A stretch of 64,000 bases of DNA from Clostridia bacterium (GTDB lineage: Bacteria; Bacillota; Clostridia; Christensenellales; DTU072): positions 1 to 64,000 of the forward strand of contig JAFVRJ010000018.1 of assembly GCA_017504305.1 (NCBI GenBank), read 5' to 3'. Made by a program: the position numbers and the translations under genes. Under the pieces are notes generated by a model. That model made no database searches and was not told where the DNA came from. It was given only the letters and a program-made list of their open reading frames with translations. This document shows positions 7,719 through 16,420 of this stretch, one piece after another; the stretch's first letter is position 1; each line of letters opens with the position of its first letter.

Positions 7719-8846
7719 GTGGCTGATACTACTAAAAAGAATCCACTCGTACGTATTTCTAAAAGAAGCGATATTAAGGGCTGGAAGGCTATGGGCATCC
7801 GCGCAATAGCCTTTGTAATAGCCCTCCTTATCGTTGGCGTTGTTTCCACCGCTACAGTAGGTGGCGATATCATCAAGATTTACACCACCTTATTTATCGG
7901 CAACTTGATGACTCAAAGAACGGTTTGGGCACTTCTTGAATCAATAGCCTTCTTATTGCTCGTTTCCCTTGCCGTTACCCCCGCTTTCAAAATGCGCTTT
8001 TGGAATATTGGCGCAGAAGGTCAAACCTTGATGGGGGTATTGGGCGCAGCTATGATAGTCAACTATCTCGGCGGTAAAATTCCGGAACCTGCGTTGCTCC
8101 TTTTAATGTTTGCAACAAGTATTATTTTTGCAGCAGTTTGGGCTGTAGTGCCGGCGCTATTCAAAGCATACTTTAACACCAACGAGACGTTGTTTACCTT
8201 AATGATGAACTACGTTGCGATACAACTTGTTAAGTTCTTTATCCAAGCTTGGAGCGGTAAAGGCAACACCGGTTCTAAAGACTTTAATTACGGATACCTC
8301 CCCAAAATTGGTGGCAACGAGTATTTACTTGGTATATTAATAGTTGTGGTTATTACGGTGCTTGTAACCATTTATCTTAAGCGCAGTAAGCACGGCTATG
8401 AACTAAGCGTTGTTGGAGAATCGGAAAACACCGCGCGTTACATTGGTATTAACGTTAAAGCCGTTATCATACGTACGATGATCCTTTCCGGCGTGCTATG
8501 TGGCGTATTAGGCTTTATACTATTTGGAAAGAGTGCAAACCTTTACGAAACCGCAGCAGGTGGCCGTGGATTTACGGCAATACTTGTAAGCTGGCTTGCT
8601 AAATTCAATCCCATTTATATGGTGGGAACTTCAAGCCTTGTAGCCTTCTTGCAAAGCGGTGCAAAGAGAGCGGGCGACTTGTATAGCGCAGGTAAGTTCT
8701 TTACCGATTTGACCGTCGGTATATTCTTCTTCTGTATCATCGCAAGCGAATTCTTTATCAATTACACTGTTAAGTTCCGCAAAAAAACTCAAAAGATCAT
8801 TTCGGAAGTTGCAATTGAAGAAAAAGTAGAGGAGGTAAATGAGTAA
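7719..8846 (+). CDS. Nucleoside ABC transporter permease (first)
   Basis: This 375-residue polytopic membrane protein belongs to the BPD_transp_2 permease family. An N-terminal cytoplasmic basic segment (about 1-25) is followed by hydrophobic segments. The family hallmark regions are present: FWNIGAEGQTLMG near residue 90, NTNETLFTLMMNYVA near 150, and GINVKAVIIRTMILSGVLCG near 245. It starts with GTG one base after the ATPase stop, behind GGAGGTGGAG, and its stop overlaps the next permease start. It forms the translocation channel with the following permease. Confidence 0.88.
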   Translation: MADTTKKNPLVRISKRSDIKGWKAMGIRAIAFVIALLIVGVVSTATVGGDIIKIYTTLFIGNLMTQRTVWALLESIAFLLLVSLAVTPAFKMRFWNIGAEGQTLMGVLGAAMIVNYLGGKIPEPALLLLMFATSIIFAAVWAVVPALFKAYFNTNETLFTLMMNYVAIQLVKFFIQAWSGKGNTGSKDFNYGYLPKIGGNEYLLGILIVVVITVLVTIYLKRSKHGYELSVVGESENTARYIGINVKAVIIRTMILSGVLCGVLGFILFGKSANLYETAAGGRGFTAILVSWLAKFNPIYMVGTSSLVAFLQSGAKRAGDLYSAGKFFTDLTVGIFFFCIIASEFFINYTVKFRKKTQKIISEVAIEEKVEEVNE

Positions 8847-9817
8847 TGTTTACAGCTCTTATTACGGAAGCTTTTAGGTTTACTGCAATTTATCTCTTTG
8901 GTTCAACAGGAGAAACCCTTACTGAGAAGTCCGGTAACCTAAACCTCGGTATCCCGGGTATTATGTGCTTCGGCGCAACGGGCGCGGTTATAGGCGAATA
9001 CGTCTATGAATTAGCTATCGGTGGCGACGTTAGCAAAATGCAAGCTTTCCCCGCAATCGTCATACCGCTATTATTCTGCATGTTATTTGCAGGTGCTCTT
9101 GGTGCATTTTATTGCCTTTTAACCGTTACCTTAAGATGTAACCAAAACGTGACGGGTTTGACCATCACCACTTTCGGCGTCGGTGTATTGAGCTATTTCA
9201 AGGGCGTGCTTGGCACCAGAGCAACGTTTGCTAAAGCAAGCTTGTTCTTTACCGATGGATTAGATTTTGCAGATAAGCTTGGTTGGATTGGCAAGGTATT
9301 CTTATCCCACGGATTTATGATATATCTTGCAATCGCTATTTCACTTTTGGTTGCCTTCGTCCTAAAGAAAACAAGGACGGGATTATCCTTACAAGCAGTC
9401 GGCGAAAACCCTGCAACCGCTGACGCTGCAGGTATCAGCGTTACTACCAATAAGTACGTTGCAACCGTTTTAGGCAGCATGATAGCCGGCTTCGGTGGCG
9501 TATTCTATATCTTCGACTACCTCGGTGGCGTTATTCCCAACGATATCGAAGCTTTCGGTTGGCTTGCAATTGCAATCGTTATCTTTTCTGTATGGAGACC
9601 TAACCTTGGTATACTTGCATCCTTCCTTTTTGCAACGCTATATCTTTTAAAGTCCTACGTAGCTCCTTATTTAAGTGGTATCGAGCAAGCGGAACTTATT
9701 AAGATGATTCCTTACGTTGTAACCATCTTGGTTCTTATCGTAACGAGCATCGTTAATAAAAAGGAAACTCAACCACCGGCGTCACTTGGATTAAGTTACT
9801 TCCGTGAGGAAAGATAA
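8846..9817 (+). CDS. Nucleoside ABC transporter permease (second)
   Basis: This 323-residue partner permease of the same BPD_transp_2 family carries the typical N-terminal segment GETLTEKSGNLNLGIPGIM and the later ENPATADAAGISV motif near residue 190, which in this family contacts the ATPase. It has about nine hydrophobic segments. Start and stop both overlap neighbours by one base (ATGA/TAATG-type junctions), so the ATPase, two permeases and the acetyltransferase are translationally linked. Together with the lipoprotein it forms a full importer, most likely for nucleosides. Confidence 0.88.
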   Translation: MFTALITEAFRFTAIYLFGSTGETLTEKSGNLNLGIPGIMCFGATGAVIGEYVYELAIGGDVSKMQAFPAIVIPLLFCMLFAGALGAFYCLLTVTLRCNQNVTGLTITTFGVGVLSYFKGVLGTRATFAKASLFFTDGLDFADKLGWIGKVFLSHGFMIYLAIAISLLVAFVLKKTRTGLSLQAVGENPATADAAGISVTTNKYVATVLGSMIAGFGGVFYIFDYLGGVIPNDIEAFGWLAIAIVIFSVWRPNLGILASFLFATLYLLKSYVAPYLSGIEQAELIKMIPYVVTILVLIVTSIVNKKETQPPASLGLSYFREER

Positions 9818-10419
9818 TGGATAACCTCGAAAGAATGCAAAAAGGGTTGTTGTACGACCCATCTACTTCCGACGTTATGGACGAGCAACTTGCCCTTCTT
9901 GATAAAATGGTGGAGTATAACAACACTTTGCCGAGAGAGCAAGAGAAGCGCTCGGCGCTCCTCAAGGAGTTGTTTGGTGCAGTGGGCGACAATTGCTACA
10001 TTGAAGCACCTTATAGAGCTAATTGGGGCGGAAAACACGTGTTTTTAGGCAATCACGTTTATGCAAACTTCAACTTAACCCTCGTTGACGATGCAAATAT
10101 CTACGTAGGGGATGACGTTATGTTTGCACCGAACGTAGTCGTTGCCACCGCAGGACACCCCATTGATCCCGAACTTCGTGCAAAAGGGTTGCAATACAAT
10201 AAAGAGGTCCATATAGGCAATAACGTTTGGATTGGTGCAGGTGCGTTGATTATGCCCGGCGTAACCATCGGCGATAACACCGTAATAGGTGCAGGTAGCG
10301 TAGTTACCAAAGATATTCCCGCAAACGTAGTAGCCGTAGGCAATCCTTGTAGGGTAATGCGCCCGATAGGTGAACACGATAAAATCTATTTTTATCGAAA
10401 CGAAAAGATAGATATTTAA
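9817..10419 (+). CDS. Sugar O-acetyltransferase (maltose/galactoside acetyltransferase type)
   Basis: This 200-residue left-handed beta-helix acetyltransferase transfers acetyl from acetyl-CoA to a sugar hydroxyl. The Mac-type N-terminal domain (ERMQKGLLYDPSTSDVMDEQ) is followed by hexapeptide repeats with GKHVFLGNHVYANFNLTLVD, the catalytic His in ATAGHPID near residue 112, and the C-terminal NVWIGAGALIMPGVTIGDNT coil and GNPCRVMR end. The length is normal. Its start overlaps the permease stop, making it the last gene of the transporter operon. In such operons the enzyme is thought to detoxify accumulated sugars; here it may modify sugar parts released from nucleosides, which is inference. 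Confidence 0.88.
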   Translation: MDNLERMQKGLLYDPSTSDVMDEQLALLDKMVEYNNTLPREQEKRSALLKELFGAVGDNCYIEAPYRANWGGKHVFLGNHVYANFNLTLVDDANIYVGDDVMFAPNVVVATAGHPIDPELRAKGLQYNKEVHIGNNVWIGAGALIMPGVTIGDNTVIGAGSVVTKDIPANVVAVGNPCRVMRPIGEHDKIYFYRNEKIDI

Positions 10420-10426
10420 TTTAGAC

Positions 10427-10467
10427 AAAAAAATAAGGAGCCATGTGGCTCCTTTATTTTTTAATTA
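10427..10467. terminator. Bidirectional terminator
   Basis: AATAAGGAGCC and GGCTCCTTTATT form a stem around the loop ATGT, with an A-run before and a T-run after it. It can end the transporter operon on the plus strand and the convergent small membrane-protein gene on the minus strand. Confidence 0.8.
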
Positions 10468-10470
10468 ATA

Positions 10471-10686
10471 TTAGAGAAGTCTCCAAATGCTACCCTTGGT
10501 GATCATCATGAAGAGGTCGATAACCCAAATGAGCCAACCACCGAATACGCGGATAATAGCTGCGATGAGTTTGCCTTCTTTAGCTCTGGTGATAACACCG
10601 AGCAACCATGCGGTGAAGGGGATGATTGCGAGAACCAAGCTGATTATACGATCAAGACCAAAATAGTCTTTTTTGCTTTTTGCCAT
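10471..10686 (-). CDS. Small hydrophobic membrane protein (71 residues)
   Basis: This 71-residue protein has a short basic N-terminus (MAKSKKDYFG) and two hydrophobic segments (about 13-30 and 43-62), ending KGSIWRLL. It has its own promoter, a GGAGG ribosome site nine bases before the ATG, and a terminator, so it is a convincing single-gene unit. The second segment (GGWLIWVIDLFMMITKG) faintly resembles small two-helix membrane proteins of the Pmp3/YqaE kind, but I would not assign it there. Function unknown. Confidence 0.75.
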   Translation of the reverse strand: MAKSKKDYFGLDRIISLVLAIIPFTAWLLGVITRAKEGKLIAAIIRVFGGWLIWVIDLFMMITKGSIWRLL

Positions 10687-10715
10687 AATACTGCCTCCGA
10701 TTATTTGATAAAAAT

Positions 10716-10744
10716 ATTATAGCATATGCTTGATTTTTTGTAAA
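10716..10744 (-). promoter_or_regulatory. Promoter of small membrane-protein gene
   Basis: Read on the minus strand, TTTACA (10744-10739) and TATAAT (10721-10716) are separated by exactly 17 bp and lie about 30 bp before the start codon at 10686. Confidence 0.65.
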
Positions 10745-10777
10745 TATGCAATCTGAAAAACATATTTCACGTACTTG

Positions 10778-10807
10778 TTGACGGCAAGTGCAAATATTTA
10801 GTAAAAT
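10778..10807 (+). promoter_or_regulatory. Promoter of birA-bioY operon
   Basis: TTGACG (10778-10783) and TAAAAT (10802-10807) are spaced by 18 bp. A small inverted repeat (ACTTG 10773-10777, CAAGT 10785-10789) straddles the -35 and could be an operator, but the arms are only 5 bp. The classic biotin operator arms TTGTAAAC/GTTTACAA are not seen. Confidence 0.5.
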
Positions 10808-10826
10808 AAAAAACGGAGATACAACA

Positions 10827-11612
10827 ATGGAGCTATTTGATAAAAACGTCTTTATACAACACCTTGGCAAAGAGCATAGCTCTTTAGTTGAAGTGTTTAA
10901 AAGTATCGGCTCCACGAACGATTATCTCATTGAAAAAGCGCGTTCGGGAGTTGCCGAGGGCGCAATTATTATATCCAATAGCCAAACGTCCGGCAGAGGC
11001 AGGACGGGTAAAAGGTTCCACTCTCCGGAGGGCGGAATTTATTTTTCGGTGTTGCTACGTCCCGATGCGGATAACATCCTAATGCCTTATTTAACGGCCG
11101 TTACGGCGCTTTGCTTAAAGCAGTCCATCGAGGAGGTTTTAGGCGTTAAAACGGGCGTTAAATGGGTTAACGACGTATACATAGGCAACCGCAAGTGTGC
11201 GGGCATTTTGACAGAGAGTGCTGTCGACCTCGAAAGGGGTGGATATAGGTACGTCATAGTAGGTGTCGGCGTAAATCTTATGGAACCAAAGGGCGGATAT
11301 CCCGACGACGTTAAGGATATAGCAACGGCTATTAACGTAGAAGTAGAAAAGGGCGCGGAAAGGCTGGTTGCAACGACCGTCAATAAGCTCTTTAGCCATT
11401 ATAGGGCTTTTGACAAGGGGGGCTTTATAAGAGAGTACCGCTCGGCTTTGATGCTTATTGGTAAAAAGGTAAAAGTTTTGCAAGGGGGCGAAAACCTTGG
11501 TGTCGCAACCGTTATGGATATAGACGACGAGTGCCGTCTTAAGGTGCAATACGATGATGGTAAAATAGAAACGTTGTTTTACGGTGAGGTTAGTTTATGC
11601 CTAAACCGCTAA
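10827..11612 (+). CDS. birA: Biotin-[acetyl-CoA-carboxylase] ligase (catalytic domain only)
   Basis: This 261-residue enzyme activates biotin with ATP and attaches it to the carboxyl-carrier protein of acetyl-CoA carboxylase. The biotinoyl-AMP loop is visible as TSGRGRTGKRF (GRGRxG), preceded by SIGSTND and followed by KWVNDVYIGNRKCAGIL. I place the start at ATG 10827 because CGGAG (10814-10818) sits at correct spacing; an in-frame ATG at 10788 lies within the promoter region. The protein lacks the N-terminal winged helix of bifunctional BirA, so it should not act as a repressor. Its 3' end overlaps bioY by 16 bases. The pairing indicates dependence on imported biotin. Confidence 0.9.
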   Translation: MELFDKNVFIQHLGKEHSSLVEVFKSIGSTNDYLIEKARSGVAEGAIIISNSQTSGRGRTGKRFHSPEGGIYFSVLLRPDADNILMPYLTAVTALCLKQSIEEVLGVKTGVKWVNDVYIGNRKCAGILTESAVDLERGGYRYVIVGVGVNLMEPKGGYPDDVKDIATAINVEVEKGAERLVATTVNKLFSHYRAFDKGGFIREYRSALMLIGKKVKVLQGGENLGVATVMDIDDECRLKVQYDDGKIETLFYGEVSLCLNR

Positions 11613-12154
11613 ACGCTAAAACCAAAACGCTTGCACTGACGGCGTTGTTTACGGCGCTTATTATAGTCGGTGGATTTATTCGCTTTCCGATAGGTACCGT
11701 TCCAATAACCTTACAAACCGTTTGCGTCTTATTCGCAGGTTCTTATGCCGGTAAAAAAGTAGGTGCTTTTTCAATTTTAATATACTTGTTGATAGGGTTG
11801 ATAGGTATTCCCGTTTTTAGCGCGGGAGGCGGTATATTTTACGTTACCCAACCTACTTTTGGTTACCTTTTGGCGATGCCGATAGCTACGATTGTAGCGG
11901 GTGCGTTGCCTAAAAAGCAGGTAAATGAGCGCGCATACGGCGTACGCATAGCATTAAACGTCGTAGCCGTTATTATCATCCACGTAATTGGCGTAACCTA
12001 TATGTACTGTATATCAAATTTTTTACACGATACCCCAATGTCGATATGGACGGCAATATATACGGGAAGTCTAATCTTTATACCCTTTGACGGTATTTCT
12101 GCAATAATATCCGCATTAATAAGTGGAAAACTCAAAACAATAAAAAGAGCGTGA
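11597..12154 (+). CDS. bioY: BioY biotin transporter (ECF S-component)
   Basis: This 185-residue integral membrane protein of the BioY family binds biotin in the membrane and works with a shared ECF energising module. About six hydrophobic segments are visible. The family regions FPIGTVPITLQTVCVLFAG near residue 33 and TQPTFGYLLAMP near residue 85 are both present. It starts inside birA with GAGGT before the ATG. No ECF ATPase or T-component genes are in this window, so it would use modules encoded elsewhere. Confidence 0.92.
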   Translation: MPKPLNAKTKTLALTALFTALIIVGGFIRFPIGTVPITLQTVCVLFAGSYAGKKVGAFSILIYLLIGLIGIPVFSAGGGIFYVTQPTFGYLLAMPIATIVAGALPKKQVNERAYGVRIALNVVAVIIIHVIGVTYMYCISNFLHDTPMSIWTAIYTGSLIFIPFDGISAIISALISGKLKTIKRA

Positions 12155-12161
12155 GGTCGCT

Positions 12162-13247
12162 ATGAGCAAAATATACCTTCCGAGCAAAGAGGATAACAAA
12201 AAGATAATACGGATTTTAAATGGCATTTTTAAAAAGCACTTTCCATCGCTTATACCCTCACTTTACGGCAAGGGCAAGAACAGCATGGAGTACCACTATT
12301 GCTTGGAGGAGGATGGAAAACTAAACGGTATCGTTTGTGCCTATCCCTCTACCATTAACGTAGGGCCCGTGAGTATAAAGGGGCTTGGTATCGGCATGGT
12401 ATCAACAAGAAAAAGCGCACGCGGAAAGGGCGTGATGACAACGCTGTTAAACCACGTATTAGGTAGCGCGAACGAGTCGTATGATATAGCCTATCTTACC
12501 GGCCGTCGTAAGCGCTACGAGCACTTCGGTTTTTACCCCGCAGGCGTTAATTATATTTATGATATAAGCGGAACAAGTATCCAAAAATATAAAAACGGTA
12601 ACCCATACACAGTCAAAAAGGTAAAAAGCGAAGAAGATATAAACGCAGTAAACGAGCTTTCAAAAACGGCTTATCAAGTTGTTGAACGCCCCAATACAAG
12701 TGATGCGGAAGTGTTGCGGAATTGGTATGCAAAGCTCTATCTTTTGTTAAAAGACGGGGCCCCTTTTGGATTTATGAACGTTCAACTAAATAAAATCGAA
12801 AGGGTGTACGTAAAAGGTGGGAGCGCCGATGATTACGGCTATGCTGTAAGCGCATACATGCAGTACAAGGGCAAAAAGTTTATTAAGGTCGAGGCGATAC
12901 CTTCGGAAAAGGAGTGTATTAAGGCTCTTGACGATATATCGGAAGTTAAGATTGTACACTCTGGTTTTAAATATAAGGTTTTCAGTTTTGCTCGACTTAC
13001 CGAAAAGCTTGCTTCTCTTGCTGTTGCGGAGGGGTATTCAGGTAGTTATAGCGCGGTTATAGAGGTGGTAGGCAAGGAAAAATTCGCCCTAACCGTTAAA
13101 GACGGAGCTGTTAACGTTTGCCATACGGAAGAAGCTTCTAATATAGTATTGACCGAACAACAAGCGGTTAGCGCGCTACTTGGCGGAGAAAGAATTTCGA
13201 TACCCTGCCTTGCGCCTATATCATTACATCATTACGATTTAATCTAA
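12162..13247 (+). CDS. Eis-like GNAT N-acetyltransferase with C-terminal sterol-carrier-like domain
   Basis: This 361-residue protein has an N-terminal GNAT domain with the acetyl-CoA-binding segment GMVSTRKSARGKGVMTTLL near residues 78-97 and the YEHFGFYPAG strand near 118. A second degenerate GNAT-like part follows, then a C-terminal SCP2-like segment (about 285-361). That three-part build matches the Eis / enhanced intracellular survival-like family, which acetylate amines including aminoglycosides in some members. It lies seven bases after bioY with GAGGT, so it shares the biotin operon without an obvious functional link. Substrate unknown. Confidence 0.75.
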   Translation: MSKIYLPSKEDNKKIIRILNGIFKKHFPSLIPSLYGKGKNSMEYHYCLEEDGKLNGIVCAYPSTINVGPVSIKGLGIGMVSTRKSARGKGVMTTLLNHVLGSANESYDIAYLTGRRKRYEHFGFYPAGVNYIYDISGTSIQKYKNGNPYTVKKVKSEEDINAVNELSKTAYQVVERPNTSDAEVLRNWYAKLYLLLKDGAPFGFMNVQLNKIERVYVKGGSADDYGYAVSAYMQYKGKKFIKVEAIPSEKECIKALDDISEVKIVHSGFKYKVFSFARLTEKLASLAVAEGYSGSYSAVIEVVGKEKFALTVKDGAVNVCHTEEASNIVLTEQQAVSALLGGERISIPCLAPISLHHYDLI

Positions 13248-13249
13248 TT

Positions 13250-13281
13250 AAATAGCGGAGCATTTGCTCCGCTATTTGTTT
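13250..13281. terminator. Bidirectional terminator between convergent operons
   Basis: Perfect 12-bp arms AAATAGCGGAGC (13250-13261) and GCTCCGCTATTT (13266-13277) flank a 4-base loop, followed by GTTTT on the plus strand. It serves the GNAT gene and the convergent condensation-like gene. Confidence 0.82.
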
Positions 13282-14588
13282 TAAGCATATTGTGCGTTAT
13301 CTTCAATAAACTGGTTAATATTCTTTTTTATTATCTCAAAGAACTTTTGTACGCCCAATCGGTCTTCGTGATTACCGCGGATGGCGATTGTCATGGTAAG
13401 CTCTCCGTTCATGGAAGTCAATGCAAGTTGCATATACGGCTTGTACTTGACGGCGCCCGTCATAAAACCATCGTAGGGTTTAAGCCCGTTTAGGCTCAAT
13501 GCCTCGGGATCAAGCAAGCCTATATTCGACATGCCGATCAAGGGGTTAAGATAACCTATTTTTATGGCTATTTCGCTTATATAATAGGGTAAAATTGTAT
13601 ACGCAAGCTTGAGAAGCGGTAAGCTATAAAGCCCCATAAACTTGTCGTGCTTTGATTTTCTGACCGATTGTAATACCTTTACGAGAGTTTCGTTGATGTT
13701 TTTACCGACTCCCTCGACGGAGCATTGCATAAAACCGGTGTGGTTTGTAAGTCCGCCGGCCGTTTCACCGCCCTCGATGTGCCTGCGAAGGTCTACCATA
13801 CAGGGGATGGTAACGGTGTCGGTTGCGGGATATTCGCCGTATTCGTAAAGAGAATGCATATACACTGCAAGCATAAGATCGTTGACGGTTACGCCGTAGT
13901 GTTTGCCGATTTTGCGGAATTTTGAGAAGGTTTCCGCGTCGATTTTGCATCTATTTATCATCGACTTATCTTGGTCGGAGTCCGGTGTCAAAGGGAAATA
14001 GTGCGCATCTTTTACTTGTGAGATGTTCTTATAAAGATTGCGGGCAATCTCTTTATCCTCATCGTCAAGTTTGGTGTAAACCTGATCGTAAGAGCGCGTT
14101 CCGGTTTTGATATCAATAATGGGCGCACCGTTTGCAGCGGCGGTGTAGTTGGCGGCAAGACGCTTTAAGAAATACTTGAAATCGCCACCATCAAAACACA
14201 TGTGGTTTACTATCATGCAGAGGGTGGATTTGCCTTCTGAATTGAATATCGCCATGCGGAATTGGACGTTATCTGTAACCGGTATGCATTGGGTTATAAA
14301 GTTTTCAATTTCGATTTCGAGTAGAGCTTTGTCGACCTCTTTTACGGTTAAGATGTCGTTTACGGAGTAGTCCTCAACAACCCAATAAGGGTTGATTACG
14401 CTATCGTGAAAACTTGAGTGTAATACGGGGACTTTTTCCGTCGTGCCTACCAAAACGTCTTTTAAAATCGCAACGTCAATAAGGCCGTCGTAATACAAAA
14501 CGGCATGGACCATGCGGTCGTAATAATTGCGGAAAAGATACTGCATCTTATCCCAAAGCTCTGCTGTGAGTTTTTGTTTTTTTGCCAT
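13281..14588 (-). CDS. Condensation-domain-like acyltransferase
   Basis: This 435-residue protein resembles the chloramphenicol-acetyltransferase/condensation superfamily used in peptide synthetases and lipid acyltransferases. The active-site motif H-x-x-x-D-G is present at residues 129-134 (HMCFDG), following CMIVN as is usual. A later conserved region, PCMVDLRRHI, fits the DFGWG-side part of the fold. It stands alone with no adenylation or carrier domain nearby, so it probably moves an acyl group between small substrates or lipids. It is the last gene of a minus-strand group with an alpha/beta hydrolase and a membrane protein. I see no good ribosome site before the ATG, so the start is less certain. 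Confidence 0.68.
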   Translation of the reverse strand: MAKKQKLTAELWDKMQYLFRNYYDRMVHAVLYYDGLIDVAILKDVLVGTTEKVPVLHSSFHDSVINPYWVVEDYSVNDILTVKEVDKALLEIEIENFITQCIPVTDNVQFRMAIFNSEGKSTLCMIVNHMCFDGGDFKYFLKRLAANYTAAANGAPIIDIKTGTRSYDQVYTKLDDEDKEIARNLYKNISQVKDAHYFPLTPDSDQDKSMINRCKIDAETFSKFRKIGKHYGVTVNDLMLAVYMHSLYEYGEYPATDTVTIPCMVDLRRHIEGGETAGGLTNHTGFMQCSVEGVGKNINETLVKVLQSVRKSKHDKFMGLYSLPLLKLAYTILPYYISEIAIKIGYLNPLIGMSNIGLLDPEALSLNGLKPYDGFMTGAVKYKPYMQLALTSMNGELTMTIAIRGNHEDRLGVQKFFEIIKKNINQFIEDNAQYA

Positions 14589-14659
14589 ATGTTTAACGTT
14601 ATGTATTCAAAATAATTCGATGTTTAGGTTTCCTAAAATTAAATTTTGGAATCCTAAAA

Positions 14660-15508
14660 TTACCACTCGGTGTAGTAGCTATCGTCTTGAGCGGTGGGGG
14701 CAATTTCGTTCTTTTTAACTCTGGGAGCATTTTTCTTTTGGCTTTTGCGAACAAGCGCGAAGACTGCGATACCGATGCCACCGATTGCTGCACAAGCAGG
14801 TAATAACCAGCCGGGGTGCCAAGCGAGCGCTCCTGAGATACCGCACATTACGTAAATAAGAGCAGCTGCTATTATAAGGTAAAGGACTGTTTCAATAATG
14901 GCGAGTTTACTCTTGGTAAGGTAGGCGAGTATGAGGTCTATGCCCAATACGCTAACGACCATTATCAAGAAGGTAAAGTAGCTGTATCTTGGATTGCCAA
15001 AAGCTATTAAAGCAAGTAAGTATGCAAGTACGAAGGCAAGTATCAAAGCACAAGCATTAGCAAGGCGTGGTACGATGAAGGTACGACGTTTTGCAATCTT
15101 TACAGCAATCGTTTCGAGTACTGCGATACCGGTCAAGAGAATTGCTCCAACTAAAATCAACCAGCTTGCGCCCCAAGATACTACTCCGGTTGCGCTTAAG
15201 GCAAGGTAAACGGCGATTATTGCAAGCACGGCGCAGGCAATGCCTGATTTAACAAGAGTTTTCTTCAAGTCGCGCTTCGGCTTGTTTGTTAGGTCGTCGT
15301 TGAAGGCAATAAGGGTAGCTTTGAAGTCACCAAGAGATTCGATAGCAAGATTGTATATAGCATCTTCATCGGTTACACCTTTGATACGACAATCTTGAGC
15401 GTATTCCTCAAGGGTAACGAGAGTTGCTTTACGATAATCCATCGCAGCTTTAGTCGGGGGAATTACGTGGAAAGCTTCTTCCAAGTATTTTTTAAAACGT
15501 TCTGTCAT
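14660..15508 (-). CDS. Multi-pass membrane protein with cytosolic helical N-terminus
   Basis: This 282-residue protein has a soluble N-terminal part (about 1-78, MTERFKKYLEEAFHVIPPTK) resembling the permease-prefix / DUF1700-type helical domains. About six to seven hydrophobic segments between residues 83 and 250 and a charged tail with KKNAPRVKKNE follow. A strong AGGAGG lies ahead of its ATG. It sits 33 bp behind the alpha/beta hydrolase gene and 71 bp ahead of the condensation-like gene on the same strand. The N-terminal domain in related proteins is often paired with a PadR-like regulator, but none is seen here. Function unknown. Confidence 0.7.
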   Translation of the reverse strand: MTERFKKYLEEAFHVIPPTKAAMDYRKATLVTLEEYAQDCRIKGVTDEDAIYNLAIESLGDFKATLIAFNDDLTNKPKRDLKKTLVKSGIACAVLAIIAVYLALSATGVVSWGASWLILVGAILLTGIAVLETIAVKIAKRRTFIVPRLANACALILAFVLAYLLALIAFGNPRYSYFTFLIMVVSVLGIDLILAYLTKSKLAIIETVLYLIIAAALIYVMCGISGALAWHPGWLLPACAAIGGIGIAVFALVRKSQKKNAPRVKKNEIAPTAQDDSYYTEW

Positions 15509-15541
15509 ATTAGTGCCTCCTAATGGGGGTAGAATATATAA

Positions 15542-16420
15542 TTAGATTACGTACTTGCGGAAGAAAGCGACCGTCTTGTCGTTGGTCTCGATTGCTTCCG
15601 GCCAGTCCGTTTGAGTTACGTTATAAACGTGAGCAAGCTTATTGGTTTGACTCTTTTTATCAAAATATATTAGCTCTGCGTCGTTACCGTACGCTTTATA
15701 CTCCTCGTATCCCGCAATAGTTTGGTTTTTCAAAAAATCTCCGTCGCAAGTTATAAATAGCGAGGGGGTATTGCCTAAATTTGCCCTAAAATCCATATAG
15801 GGGAATAAGGGACTCTTTTTGGCGTTGCCAATCCAAGGCTTAAAGTAGGATTTAACTATAGGAGTAGTGGCAAGGCCTGATACTTTAAATGCAGCACAAG
15901 TATATGCAATTGCGTTAAACTTGACGTTAGAGCTTACGCCAAATGCTTTTTGAGAGGCGGGGTCCTCCAAAATATTGGCAACCATCGATGCGAGATGGGC
16001 TCCTGCGGAGTCTCCGGTTAAAAATAGGTTGTTTTTGTCTATGCCGTACCTTTCCGCATTATCATAAATATAGTTCAATGCGCAAAAAATATCCTTAATC
16101 TGGTCGATAAAGCCCACTTCGGGAGTCAAACGATAGCTAATGTTGACTACGCGCATGCCACGCTCGGCAAGATTTAGGCAATAAATCTTATTGAGGTCCT
16201 TATCGCCGTAGTACCAACCACCGCCGTGGACGTCAATTATAGTAGGCATTAAGCCTATTGCGCCAATGGGAGAATATACGTCCAAACGATGATGTTTGTG
16301 GTCGCTATCGGTATAAAAAATATCGTTTTGCTCGTCAAGTGAGGGGACGCGAAGCGTCGCAATGCGCTTGTCGTCCATAGGTTTTACCAGCTTTTCCCAA
16401 TACTTTTCGAATATGCTCAT
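15542..16420 (-). CDS. Alpha/beta hydrolase (hormone-sensitive-lipase-like esterase)
   Basis: This 292-residue hydrolase has the HSL / family IV esterase signatures. The oxyanion-hole motif HGGGW is at residues 65-69 and the nucleophile elbow GDSAG has Ser138. A probable acid is in CDGDF and a His in LAHVYN near the C-terminus. No signal peptide, so cytosolic. The ribosome site AAGGAG is well placed. It heads the minus-strand operon. It probably cleaves short acyl esters; its neighbour with an acyltransferase fold suggests the operon handles acylated metabolites, but that is inference. Confidence 0.85.
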   Translation of the reverse strand: MSIFEKYWEKLVKPMDDKRIATLRVPSLDEQNDIFYTDSDHKHHRLDVYSPIGAIGLMPTIIDVHGGGWYYGDKDLNKIYCLNLAERGMRVVNISYRLTPEVGFIDQIKDIFCALNYIYDNAERYGIDKNNLFLTGDSAGAHLASMVANILEDPASQKAFGVSSNVKFNAIAYTCAAFKVSGLATTPIVKSYFKPWIGNAKKSPLFPYMDFRANLGNTPSLFITCDGDFLKNQTIAGYEEYKAYGNDAELIYFDKKSQTNKLAHVYNVTQTDWPEAIETNDKTVAFFRKYVI

